Notes under the pieces: generated by a model | Databases searched by the model: none | The model's input: the letters and a program-made list of their open reading frames with translations, nothing else | What the model was told of the DNA's origin: nothing | Shown: one piece after another, positions 7,122 through 17,060 of the stretch | How positions within the stretch are numbered: position 1 is the first letter of the stretch | How the letters are laid out: the number at the start of each line of letters is the position of its first letter | Translations under genes and position numbers: made by a program | Origin: Glutinoglossum americanum | Lineage: Eukaryota > Ascomycota > Geoglossomycetes > Geoglossales > Geoglossaceae | Reading direction: 5' to 3' | Assembly: GCA_020080175.1 (NCBI GenBank) | Contig: JAGHQL010000268.1 | Location: 1-22,506, forward strand | DNA length: 22,506 nucleotides

Positions 7122-9552
7122 TTCTCAAGAACTGATCTGATTCCTCACGGATGTTGAACTCCTCGGAACTGTGGCCCAGTCCTGCCGAACATAATGAGAC
7201 GCATCGGACCCCTGCAGTGTGAAGCCATCAAACCGTCGACCCAGCTGGTCCCCGTGCGTCGGGCAGCTTGAGGCTATGTTTGATAAACGGTACGCCGGAC
7301 GTCAGAAAGCCTATTGCAGCTGCGCTCCTCCACTATCAGAGCCCGTGATAGGCTAACTATGGTCCTAGAAGTGCGGGGGGTGATATATATGGCCCGGATT
7401 CGGTACCACACCGAAGTTTAACAATAGATCTACGTGTACAATGTAACCCCGACATCATCAATACCCGTAGAGAGGCCCCCGTCATCAACACACTAACAAT
7501 ACAAGTATGAAGCCAATTTACTATGATATAAAAAACTTTTTCGGCTGCCATGGGCACATGTGGCCATGCTGTATGATGTGCTTCTCGCACAGTCATGCCG
7601 CAAATCGTGGCACCACGTAGGGACCAGGTGTATGTTGCTAGAGTGAAGTAGGATGTCTTAAACAGTTTTCTAATGCCCCAGGCAATATTGCTATAACCTT
7701 AGATGGTCACTTGGCATGGTTGTATGTGTTTGCCACGATTAATAGCTTGCAGGCCGGTTTTGGAGTCATTTTTGAAGACTTCCATATTATTCTACCTATA
7801 AAGCCTCCAGAGCTACAACCTATGAGTTTCAAATGTAGCGCTATAGTACGCTACCCTATTCCTATATCTAGTTCGTACACACCAGGCAGAGCTTATGGGT
7901 AGCCATGGTGACAAGGTTATTATTGTGTGGGCCACCACTGGCAGGCATCGCACCACCCAAACCGCTAGTCTAGCAGTCGGGGTTTCTATACCCCAAAAAA
8001 TTCTCTAGGCCTTAGAATATCGGTCACATACTTCTCTTACTATACTGCCAGTATTGAACCTCCAGCCGGGGCGGAGATGCGAAAGTGTCGCGTTAGACGG
8101 TAGTGTCCCGGTAGATAGTGAGTACCCTTTACCATTTACGAGTCTAGAAGCTAGGATCAGCCAATGTCATCCTTGTGAGAGGTCTCATGCTTAAGTTACT
8201 CCAAGCGCAAACCTTACTTGGCACCACCTACCTTGTGAAGCTGGCAATACTTGGTTCATTTGTGGGGTGGCAAAGGTGTGTGACGTCCTCAGCTACAGGG
8301 CATATTACGGCCTTGCAATACTACCAAATCATGGCTACAAACATAGGCACCTAGCCGTTTACTATATGATGCAGCTAGTGTATAATAGAGGGCTTTGTTT
8401 GGGCGCAAGTGAATGCGAAAGCTTACTGACCCAAAAACCTGTCATCGCATCCCTGTGGCCAGCACTAGAATATCCAAGATGTCTGCCATGCCTTCTTGGT
8501 CCTGATTGAGGCCCAGCCACGGCTAGCCCACCAGTCAGATGCCCACTGTGTCCTTATAGCTCCGGTGGGGTGGCTATACCGTCACAAAAGGCGATGGAGG
8601 CACCTAGGGGATAGAGGCCTAGCTAGCCATTAGCGTAGCAGCCAAAGTGAACCTTTAATTCACGAGATGCCTAAAAGAATCCAGGTGGATACAAAGCGCC
8701 CGACAGCAGTTCCAGCTCTAGTATAGTCGTGGAAGTATTGTGCTGGATAGTGGTGGCAAGTGGTTCGCTTTCAATCAGCACCCCTTGTAAGCCAGGTAGC
8801 TAAACAGAATCGATTAAGCTACACACTTCCCACAGAAGAGGTAGAGCGAGGCGCTCCCTCATAGCTAGCCATCGGCAGTATAAAATGCATAGGGACGAAG
8901 ATCAGTTCGGGCTAAGGAATGCCATTTTGAGCAATACAATCCGCTTAAGCAACAACTAACGAGGGGTGTAGGGGTGCTAGAATAAGGAAGCAATAGACAT
9001 ACTCATCGGTCCAGCAAGGAGGCTGAAATTCTGCATGGAATCCGACCGCAAGACGGCTAAAAATTCAACACATACCACCGCACCCCCAACCGGTGAGCAA
9101 AATATCAGGATACCAGCCAAAACAGATGGGTATATAAGCGCCAAGATACCCATACGCATTGCAGTTGAGGGGATACTCCTAAGTATCACTTATAAGCAAT
9201 AGCGGAGACCTCACAATTCCACCCTAAAGCAATCAGAGAGCGCGTTACCTATAGTTCCCAGGCTTACCCTAGCGGTCAAAGCCAATACCAGCGGCTCCAA
9301 TATATGCTGAGGGTGAACAAACAGCATTCGGCGCGATCCTAAATCCTCAAGTAGAGCAAACGCCGTTCATACAACTACCCAACAGGCCCGGAACGAGCAA
9401 TATAATCAGCAATAATAGCCGCAGCAAAAGGACATGAAAGAGACACCGATCTCTCGGCTCAGTCGGCAGTAGGAAGCCTACATGGTAGAGGGGTTAACCT
9501 TAATTCCAATATAGCCGCACCAGAGACGTGGGTGCCTAAGTGGTGGATGGGC
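7122..9552. other. Long gene-poor tract, probably decayed repeat
   Basis: About 2.4 kb contains only short, featureless open frames (80 codons or fewer). From about 7640 to 9000 the sequence is noticeably rich in CTAG and TA-containing words, as expected after C-to-T decay of CCAG/CTGG. A 46-bp block at 8081-8126 resembles 231-276. An imperfect 20-bp palindrome lies at 7549-7568. I recognise no transposase, retroelement domain, tRNA or rRNA. Confidence 0.5.
8081..8126. repeat. Diverged copy of the 231-276 GTGTC block
   Basis: An ungapped alignment by eye to 231-276 gives 35 identical positions of 46, including the internal tandem structure (GTGTC..CG.TA repeated after 18 bp). It is in the same orientation as the first copy. 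It is probably the end of a dispersed element. Confidence 0.5.
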
Positions 9553-12486
9553 TTACTTGTCTATTTCAGGATCGGCCCCCTGGTCGAGGAGAAGCTTGGC
9601 GATCTTCTTATGGCCGTTATCCAAAGCCGTCTGCAGTGCCGTGCGGTGCCAGGCGTCCCGAGTGTTCGGATCCGCCCCCCTGTCGAGGAGAAGCTGGACG
9701 ACCTTCTCGTAGCCGCAACACGAAGCCGTATACAGTGGCGTGCCGAGCCCGTTGTGAATGTTGACATCCGCCCCTCTGTCGAGGAGAAGCTGAACAACCT
9801 CCTCCTGGTCCTGACCCGAAGCCATCTGCAGTGCCGTGCCGTATCGACCGCTCCAAGCGTTAACGTCGGCACCCCTATCGAGGAGAAGCTGGGCGACCTC
9901 CTCATGGCCGTGACACGAAGCCGCCCGCAGCGCGGTACCGTACACGCCCCCCCGAGCGTTAGTGTTGGCGCCCCTATCGAGGAGAACCCGGGCGACCTTG
10001 GAGCCATAGCGCGAAGCCGCTTGCAGCGCGGCACCGTACTTGCCGCCCTGGGCGTTAACGTCGGCACCCCTGCCAAGGAGAAGCTGGGCGATCTTCTCGT
10101 GGCCGTTGGCCAAAGCCGCCTGCAATGCATTACCATACAGGCCGCCTTCAGCGTTCACTTCGGCGCCCCGATCGAGGAGCAGCCGAACTAATTTATCTAA
10201 CCCCAAAACAGAGGCATAGTATAGTGGAGAAGCGATGTCACGCACTTCCATCGCATAGTCTGGTCCTCCCCATCCCTTCCTATCTGGATTGTAAATGAGT
10301 ACCCAATTGAGGAAACATATCGTTTGCGACCAGAGAAGCTCCATACCCAACCTATCTAGAGACGCTGGAGGCGCCTGGTCAACCACTCTCACATGTTGCG
10401 GCCAGTATTGCGCTGCATACCCCAGAAGGGGATATTCCTGGAGTATACGTTCCACGGGCGAATCAGAATCACAGGCTTGCAAAATATATAAGAGACACAT
10501 CTCTGCAATGGAAAGGTTTGCAGTAATCTCAGTGATGCTATATTCTTGTGCCGGTCCATTGCAGATCCGTTGTGAAATAAGATATTCTTTAACGGAGAAA
10601 TGAGCGAGTCTGATCTCCTTCCCGTTTTCTCCCCTATCCTCTTTGTCTCCTTCGTCCCCTCCAGGCGAGGACATCGTGACAAGGCCTGGCAAGAAGCGTA
10701 GAATTTCGAGCGGAGCAAACAATCGGTCCTCAGAATCAAAGCTTGGATCCTCCTCCGGATTCACCACAACCGCTTCTGCAAGTTCCGTTATAAGGAGCGG
10801 GCGAGCGGAGAAGGCAAGCCACTTCAGAGCCGTTAAAGCTTGGTCCTGGCAGTCCTCAGCAATGCCCAGCAACATTCGGTCATAAGTCGCATCCAAGGTC
10901 TTTGGTAGGGATTTCAGGGCCTTCCTTATTTTGCTTGGTTGAGAATAGTTCTGCAAAACATCCAGTTGACACACCACCCACCGAAACCTCCCGGGAGGAA
11001 GATAATAAGCATAGGACCTTTCAATGAATATGTCTGCAGACTCACATTCCACCAGCCTGTTCACTCAGCACGGATTCAACTTCTTCCTTTATTTTAATAG
11101 GCCAAAGGTTAAATCGAACGCCCATAAGACGACTATTTATATGCGTTCTAATATCGTCACTGACGGCGGCTTCCTCGATGCAGATTGGTGCTTCGACGAG
11201 CAAGATTTCCATCGCCTCCTCGATATCAATTTCCCTACGGCTTGTAGCGAGCATGTGAACGCATGCGTTTGACCAGCTGCGAATATCACTGATTAATTTT
11301 AGCAACCTCCCTCTTTCTCCGTCCGTCCTAGGGCACTCGTCCAGTGCATCTAGGATGAGATACACATGTGTGAATACTGTTAAGGTTGTTGATAGTGCTG
11401 CTAGAAGGCCGCCCATTGCAGGTCTCTGATGGCCGTTTTGGCATCTTTTGTACAAGTCTTGTAAAGTATCGGGTGTGTCTACCCTTTGACGGCACAGCTG
11501 TACTAATATCGAGCTAACGAAGCTTCTAGCATCTTGTTTTCCGGTATCGTTGAAATCAAAATAGAAGTATGCAATGGCTGAACCAGGTTCTTGTTCACAT
11601 CGGAATTGAATATAGTCAATAATCGTCGAACTGATATCCTCTCCAGTCAGCATCCCTGCCTAGCATTGCGTTATATATCTTATCACACTTACGACAAGAT
11701 TGTTTTACCACACCCAGCTAATATTATGCATCAGTGAATGCATACAACTGCTATAAGAAAGCCGATGGTAACCTTTCCCGTGCAGCCAGAGCAACGAATT
11801 AGGTGCTGTCTTCCAGCGCTCAAACTCGCTCCGTTTCATCAACCAGCCACCTGTCGATGGCTCATGCTTCTGACGAGCGGCAATTTGATTCTTCGAAGGA
11901 TCGGTACAGGTCAACCAGCTGAGTATGGCATTGCGCTTAACGTCCAGTTGAGCTAGCGCAACAGCATTTCTCAGCTCCGCGACGCTATCGCCGGTAGTGA
12001 GTGCTATGGCCCTGTTGCAGTCAGCACCAGCACCAATGGTATATGATGAGTCCAGCACTGTTACGTATTATCGACTGCTAGAGCAAGCCCCAAATCCTGC
12101 TTGTGCTTCTCGATGCCCGCGATAATCTTAGAGACTTCCTTTTCTTGAAACGGCCAGACCAGAGACTTGCCAAGAGTCTTCCATTTCCCTCCCGGAGGGG
12201 CATCCAGCTTGTTTTGAATGGCTGTTAGCTTCGAATAACACTTCTGAAGCGGACCGTCGGCCTCCGTCAGTAGACCTGATGCCGCAAGGCGAGCGCCACC
12301 CGGGCTCTCAACTAAATCTTTAAGGTTATCGAGGATATCAGTGAGACTAGCCACTCCATCGACGATGCGCTGGATCTCTCTCCGGGCACCTTTCGCGCAA
12401 AAGTAATATTGCTGGCAGGCGGAGCCAACTTTGGTCGCCAGCTGGATTACGGCAACGACACTGGCAGCAACGCTCAGCCCATCCAT
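9553..12486 (-). CDS. NACHT-ankyrin STAND receptor (fungal NLR-like), five exons
   Basis: Exons 12486-12065, 12011-11773, 11717-11693, 11630-11046 and 10987-9553 give a continuous 901-residue protein. Residues 1-140 form a fungal STAND N-terminal helical domain (MDGLSVAASVVAVIQLATKV). A NACHT domain follows. Its Walker A is GKAGCGKT (219-226), built across two introns, its Walker B is LILDALDE (320-327), and a sensor-like MLATSRRE comes next. After it lie the usual KSLPKTLDATYDRML and winged-helix-like region. Residues 677-901 are seven ankyrin repeats. Such proteins are cytosolic signal-regulated ATPases: ligand binding by the repeats allows oligomerisation and exposes the N-terminal effector. 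All key motifs are present, so the gene looks functional. It is divergent from the G-alpha-like gene. Confidence 0.93.
9556..10230 (-). repeat. Seven ankyrin repeats (32-33 codons each) in the NLR gene
   Basis: Each unit follows the pattern GTALxxAxxxGHEEVAQLLLDRGADVN. Units are close to 99 bp at DNA level and strongly alike, so this part of the gene can gain, lose or exchange repeats. The last unit ends at the stop codon. Confidence 0.9.
10988..11045 (-). other. NLR intron 4 (58 nt)
   Basis: The donor is GTGAGT and the acceptor CGGGAG. It joins SEQAGGM to FRWVVCQLDVL, the conserved sequence of this receptor class. Confidence 0.87.
11631..11692 (-). other. NLR intron 3 (62 nt)
   Basis: The donor is GTAAGT and the acceptor GATATCAG, with a CTGAC branch site. 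It follows a 25-nt micro-exon (11693-11717) that encodes most of Walker A. Confidence 0.85.
11718..11772 (-). other. NLR intron 2 (55 nt)
   Basis: The donor is GTTACC and the acceptor ATATTAG. Splicing joins LLWLHGK to AGCGKTIL and so creates the Walker A motif. Confidence 0.88.
12012..12064 (-). other. NLR intron 1 (53 nt)
   Basis: The donor is GTAACA and the acceptor CAACAG, with a GCTGAC branch-like site. It joins AVDN-T to AIALTTGDSV in frame. Confidence 0.85.
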
Positions 12487-13408
12487 GTGCGAGTCAGGCC
12501 GTCAGTAGAAAACCTTGGGTTTATTAAGCCAGCAAGTGTTGATCAACTAAACTCTAAGTTGGAGTAAGACACGGCCACCATGCCGCGATCACTCTACAGC
12601 TATTGGCCAAGAGGAACACTTCTTCCCGCACACAAACATCCTCTTTTTTAGTCCCAACCAGCGCAACCTCCCTATCCCGTGCATTACAGAGCCAGCTATC
12701 CAGATAGGAAATGCTTTTTCTGTTATTTTCTTTTACTTTTTTCCCACCGTATTCTACCCCACAAGATCGGCTCTCAAGATTACAAATACAACCACCACGG
12801 TCGCAAAGGGTCGCGCCGCCACTCGCGACATGGAAGCCAGATCTCGACCTACATCGGTCGTTGGTTGGATAAGTTTCGCGAAACCATTACCATCAAATAT
12901 TATTCCCCGTATTCTCCCCCCGTAGCTACTAGGACGAATCCGGCCACCGTCGATCGTTTTAAACTACAGAGTAGAAATATAAAGCCAACACCTTGTGCCA
13001 ACTTCTCCCCCAGCACGAGAAGCAATCCATCTATCCTGCAATATTACTACGTGTCAAACTCGGCGTTCCTTCGCCCAGCAGCTTCTAAATGGCCCCTGAA
13101 CGGCTTCCCAGCCTTTCCCTCACTTTCCCTCAGGATCACGTGTGTCGAGAAAACGCCCGTAGCAAGATTTTGATCGAAACGGGCAGCTCCATTGTTTCCG
13201 TCTTGCAGAATTAGGGGCTGTATGAGTACAGTTGGGATAATATCCGGCTAAATGTGGTTCGAAGGATTACAGGTGACGGCTGCGTTGATTCGCGGCCCAG
13301 CCTTGTGGCGTCCCATCCAGCACTTCAATTCGGGGCATCTCCAGTTGAACCTACACGCAACCCACATCCTCCATAAACCACCAGAAACCAATTAGCTCTG
13401 AGGTAGCA
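12487..13408. promoter_or_regulatory. Shared divergent promoter region of the NLR and G-alpha-like genes
   Basis: These 922 bp separate the two start codons. The region contains pyrimidine-rich runs (around 12700-12750), typical of fungal promoters, and an ATTGG (CCAAT on minus) at 12602-12606, about 115 bp upstream of the NLR start. An open frame at 12679-13173 has no recognisable domain and is probably fortuitous. No specific regulator site is identified. Confidence 0.5.
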
Positions 13409-15731
13409 ATGAGTCTTGGTATCAGCATCTTTGACTTCTTCGCGATTCCAAACTATGCCTGGCAGATCTACAAGGCATGCAGATCCTCGTCCGACGAGTT
13501 CAACAGCATCGCGGCGGAGGTTGCGGCGTTACACATCGTCCTTAAGGAGACCGAAGAGTATGTCTCTGGCCAGGCTGCGAGTCTTGGCCCTGATCGAGAG
13601 GCCCAACTCATAATCCTGGGGAAAGGATGTCGCGAGGTTCTCCAAGACCTAGAGAGGCTCCTTTTGAGATACGAGAGTCTCGGAACACAGTCACAGCGGA
13701 CCTGGGATAGGATGAAATGGGGGTCAGAGGATATATCAACAGCGCGACAGCGTTTGGCAACTAATACTTCTCTACTTCAAACCTTTAACTTAAATCTCAT
13801 TAAGTACGTTGCGAATAGCTACCTTATCAACCATAAAGCATGTGCTAATATAACTTCAACCGCTCAGCTCCTCCCAAGCGAGAATCGAGGCGAAACTCGA
13901 CAAACTTGTTAACGAAATACGAGCGGGCAAGCGCAGCAGCACGGTTGTTTCTTCCCATACTATCGAATCCCTCTCCAAATATGACCAAGCGGCCTGGCGC
14001 CAATTGCGGAAGGAGCTCGAGGATATGGGGATATCAGTGGCGGTACTGAATGAGCACCGCCAATTCATCACCGATTGGCTCAAGAAAGCAATCGAAGACG
14101 GTGTCTTGCAAGAGCAGTGTCCCGAAGAATTGGGAAACGAAGCTCTCAACGGATCCCCCAGCATGATGATTGAACAAAAAGTATTACCGTGGACGCTGAA
14201 AGAACTAACTTTCTCGACACCTGTCCCTGAAGCAGGCACACCTCGGCCGATGAAGGAACAGAAAACGCGACCCTGGACGCCCTTATCTAGAGCGTTGACC
14301 TCCCCGACACCAGTTCCTGATAACGAAATGCCCCAGCCGGTGAAAGTAAAAAGCATAGAAAAGATCATGGTGCAACTACACCGTTCGCCGTCGGCCCGTT
14401 CGAACAGGACCAGCGATCGACCCGCGCTTCATACACGAGTCAATTCCTTTATATCTAACCTATCTAGGCTATCACTGTTAGATATTCAGCCTCGCAGAGA
14501 CAAGGAAAGTGCAAGAAACGGTGAGATTGAGAAACAGCTGGAGAGGGAGCGTTTAATGCAGAGAAAAGAGATTAAACTCCTCCTGCTAGGTAAATGGCCT
14601 ACTCCAGTTCTCCTGAATGCTACAGAAATCTAACCTAGCCCAGATGACAACGAACCAGGAAACTCCACACTTCTCAAGCAGATTCGTCTCCAGTATTCAG
14701 GGGGGTACACCCCCGACGAACAAGAATCCTACAAATCCCTCATCCTCTCTAACATCCTCCAAAGCATGAAGATCATGCTAAAGGAGGCCGAGCAAGAGGG
14801 TGTATCCCTCGACGGCACAAGCCTAGAACCCTACTCGCGAGCCGTCCAACTACTACAGCCCCTCGGAAACCCCAACGAAAAGACGCCACCGGCAGCTAAG
14901 ACTGCCATCAGGGTGCTGTGGGGGAACCCGCGGCTACAACAGATACTCAGACGAGCTAGTGAGTATAAGCGCAATAGAGCAGCTCGGTAGTATGTCTCCT
15001 CATCCACAACCAAACACAGCAGAGTTTAACCAATATTCTTTCTAGCTACCTCAGCTCCATCGACCGCATCACAGCACCCACCTACCGCCCAACCGACAAA
15101 GACATCCTCCACGCCCGCGCAAAAACTACAGGTGTCACCGAACAACGCTTCGACATGCCCACCCTAACCTACCGAATATTTGACACCATCTACCCCGAAA
15201 AGCGCCAGCTAGTCCAATACTTCGAGAAAGTGACCGCGATAATCTTCTCTATCGACCTGGCGGATTCGGATCGGGTGGCTGATCAGAATAAGGAGACCTG
15301 TTTACTTCAGGAGGATATTGCGCAGTTTGACGCGGTTTGCAATTCGAGGTGCTTCGTCAAGACGCCAGTCATACTCTATTTCAACAACACGGATTGTTTT
15401 TATGATAAACTCAATCTCCCTCCTCTGTCTGCCCAGTTTCCAGACTACAAAGGTATGTGATGCCATACACTCCATGAATTCAAAAAACCTCCCAACAACA
15501 CTATACATGTACGCACAAAAGCTAAAATCTCCCCCAGGGGGCTCCGACAACCTCGCCGCACTCGATTATATTCGCGATTACTTCCAGCGCCTCAACCGGA
15601 ACCCGAACAGAGATCTGTACATACACCTATCGCCCTCGATGGACACGTCCCAGTTCCGCGTCATCGAGAGAGCGATCAACAATATCATGCTCCAGACAAA
15701 CGTGGATGGGATCCTTCAAACATATATATGA
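13409..15731 (+). CDS. G-protein alpha-like protein with fungal STAND/HeLo-like N-terminal domain and degenerate GTP site, five exons
   Basis: Exons 13409-13803, 13868-14589, 14644-14989, 15046-15452 and 15538-15731 give 687 residues. Residues 1-132 resemble the helical N-terminal domains of fungal STAND proteins. A long linker follows. From about residue 345 the protein follows a heterotrimeric G-alpha: EIEKQLERERLMQRKEIKLL, RRASEYKRNRAARYYLSSID, DILHARAKTTGV, FEKVTAIIFSIDLADSD, FPDYKG and a C-terminal helix. The GTP-binding motifs are altered. GAGESGKST reads DDNEPGNST (373-381), DVGGQ reads DTIYP (534-538), NKxD reads NNTD (601-604) and TCAT reads SPSM (655-658). The switch I RxKTTG motif (R512) is kept. 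Nucleotide binding is therefore unlikely, and a scaffold or decoy role is inference. The reading frame is intact through all four introns, which argues against a dead gene. Confidence 0.88.
13804..13867 (+). other. G-alpha-like intron 1 (64 nt)
   Basis: The donor is GTACGT and the acceptor CGCTCAG, with a CTAAT branch site. It joins FNLNLIN to SSQARIEAKL. Confidence 0.82.
14590..14643 (+). other. G-alpha-like intron 2 (54 nt) at the P-loop
   Basis: The donor is GTAAAT and the acceptor CCCAG. It joins KLLLL to DDNEPGNSTLL. The alternative acceptor CCTAG at 14638 would put the rest of the gene out of frame. Confidence 0.8.
14990..15045 (+). other. G-alpha-like intron 3 (56 nt)
   Basis: The donor is GTATGT and the acceptor TTCTAG. 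It joins RNRAARY to YLSSIDRI as expected for G-alpha. Confidence 0.88.
15453..15537 (+). other. G-alpha-like intron 4 (85 nt)
   Basis: The donor is GTATGT and the acceptor CCCCCAG. It joins FPDYKG to GSDNLAALDYI. Confidence 0.87.
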
Positions 15732-17060
15732 GATGGTGGACCATATCTTTTCACGAGAAGGGAGACTCGGGGGGGTGCTAGTGATTACCCAAGATCAGAT
15801 TCACAACCCGTGACTTTTCATACCTCCGTCGAACTCGGGGTGGCTCGGGGCCAACCACCACAAACCCAAAGGCCATATTAGCCCAGTTCCCAAGCTCCGA
15901 GCCTTTCAACCCACGCCCCAGAATCTCCTCTAAGACACTCCAACTCTTCAAGCCCCAACCCGAACCACCGCTCCAACCAGCCCCCTCAAAAAAGCAAAAA
16001 CAAAACGCCCTCCTGACCCCCGGCGACCACGAGACCCCTAGATCCACGGCAGAGGGCCCCCTCACACCGCTCCCCTCGCACGGAGCTTCCGCACCAGAGC
16101 AGGAACCAAGGAAGAGAATAGATACTTTTCCATATCTCATCTCATCTCATCCCACCTACCCATTCCCTAGAAACCGACCGAAAAAAAGGGAAAAAAAATG
16201 GGGGAAAAAAAGAAATTACCCTTTTGAAAGGCGGATAAAGAAAAAAAACAATGTAACGCCAGAACGACTAACTGATCGATCGATTTTATCGACCATGTAT
16301 GTAGTGTGCTAGCCGGATCAATCATCACATAGTTAAGCCAAAAGGCTCACGTCACCTGCCTATCTCCTTCACAGCCCAAGCCAAAGATTTTAAACAAAAT
16401 AAAATAAAAAAAATCAAATCCTCCACACAGCAACGGCAATCCCCAAAACTCGTAGGGTATTATCCATATTATGTCAAAGATTTTCGGGGCTCGCCGGACG
16501 TATACAAATCCATTATCCCATCCCCACCCTTTCCTCCGGTTCTAACAAATCTGTAGCGTGATGATGAAAATTTCAAAATATTTATTCATTCCCACTTCCT
16601 ATCACTCCTTTTTGTGCTTCTCATATCCCACACTCCAGGTGGGGAGTGAACAGAAAGACGGAGGACAGAAACGCGTTCACGCAAGACGGGGAACAGCCTA
16701 GAGTAGATACACTTTGCCCGGGCCTCCCGCCTCCCACCCTTCCCTCTAAAAGGAGCGAGAAGATAAAAACAGATATATCCAATAAGCAGGTCGTGGAGTA
16801 TACATGATTGGACAGCCTCCTTCCGCACCAAATGGATGTGACATTTCCCTCGGTCGCGACATGAACTTAACCCTGAAAACAATCAAAGCCTGTATCGCGG
16901 TCTAGTGTTGTTAAGTGACCAATTCCTCACCCCCCCTTGGTACCCTACGCATGCTGAGAGAACGAGAAACCGTAAATTGAAGGGAAAAAGCACAAGGACT
17001 AGAGCCAACAACGCCTACCCGATAAGCAAAGGAAAAGGAAGGCAAAGGAGATGAAAGAAA
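15732..17060. other. Gene-free stretch between accessory and core halves
   Basis: No supported gene lies here. It should contain the 3' ends of the G-alpha-like and bZIP transcripts, which converge. Visible features are a short CATCT tandem around 16134-16152, purine-rich runs with A and G tracts at 16178-16250, and A-rich sequence near 16395-16420. Open frames at 15778-16140 and 16586-16882 (minus) show no domain and are probably chance. Confidence 0.5.

Noticed and set aside
9532-10191. 219-codon plus-strand frame with repeated VEEKLGDLL units
   Set aside because: It is the antisense reading of the ankyrin-repeat array. Its periodicity is inherited from the real minus-strand gene.
12679-13173. 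164-codon open frame in the NLR/G-alpha spacer
   Set aside because: No domain, low-complexity composition, and position within a divergent promoter. It is probably chance.
13140-13380. Short stretch faintly resembling a retroelement aspartic protease core (ETGSSIVSVL-like)
   Set aside because: Too short and too weak to call a fossil element. No neighbouring reverse transcriptase, integrase or terminal repeats were seen.
15778-16140. 120-codon minus-strand frame rich in Gly, Ser and Trp
   Set aside because: Antisense of C-rich sequence after the G-alpha-like gene, with no motif and no start context.
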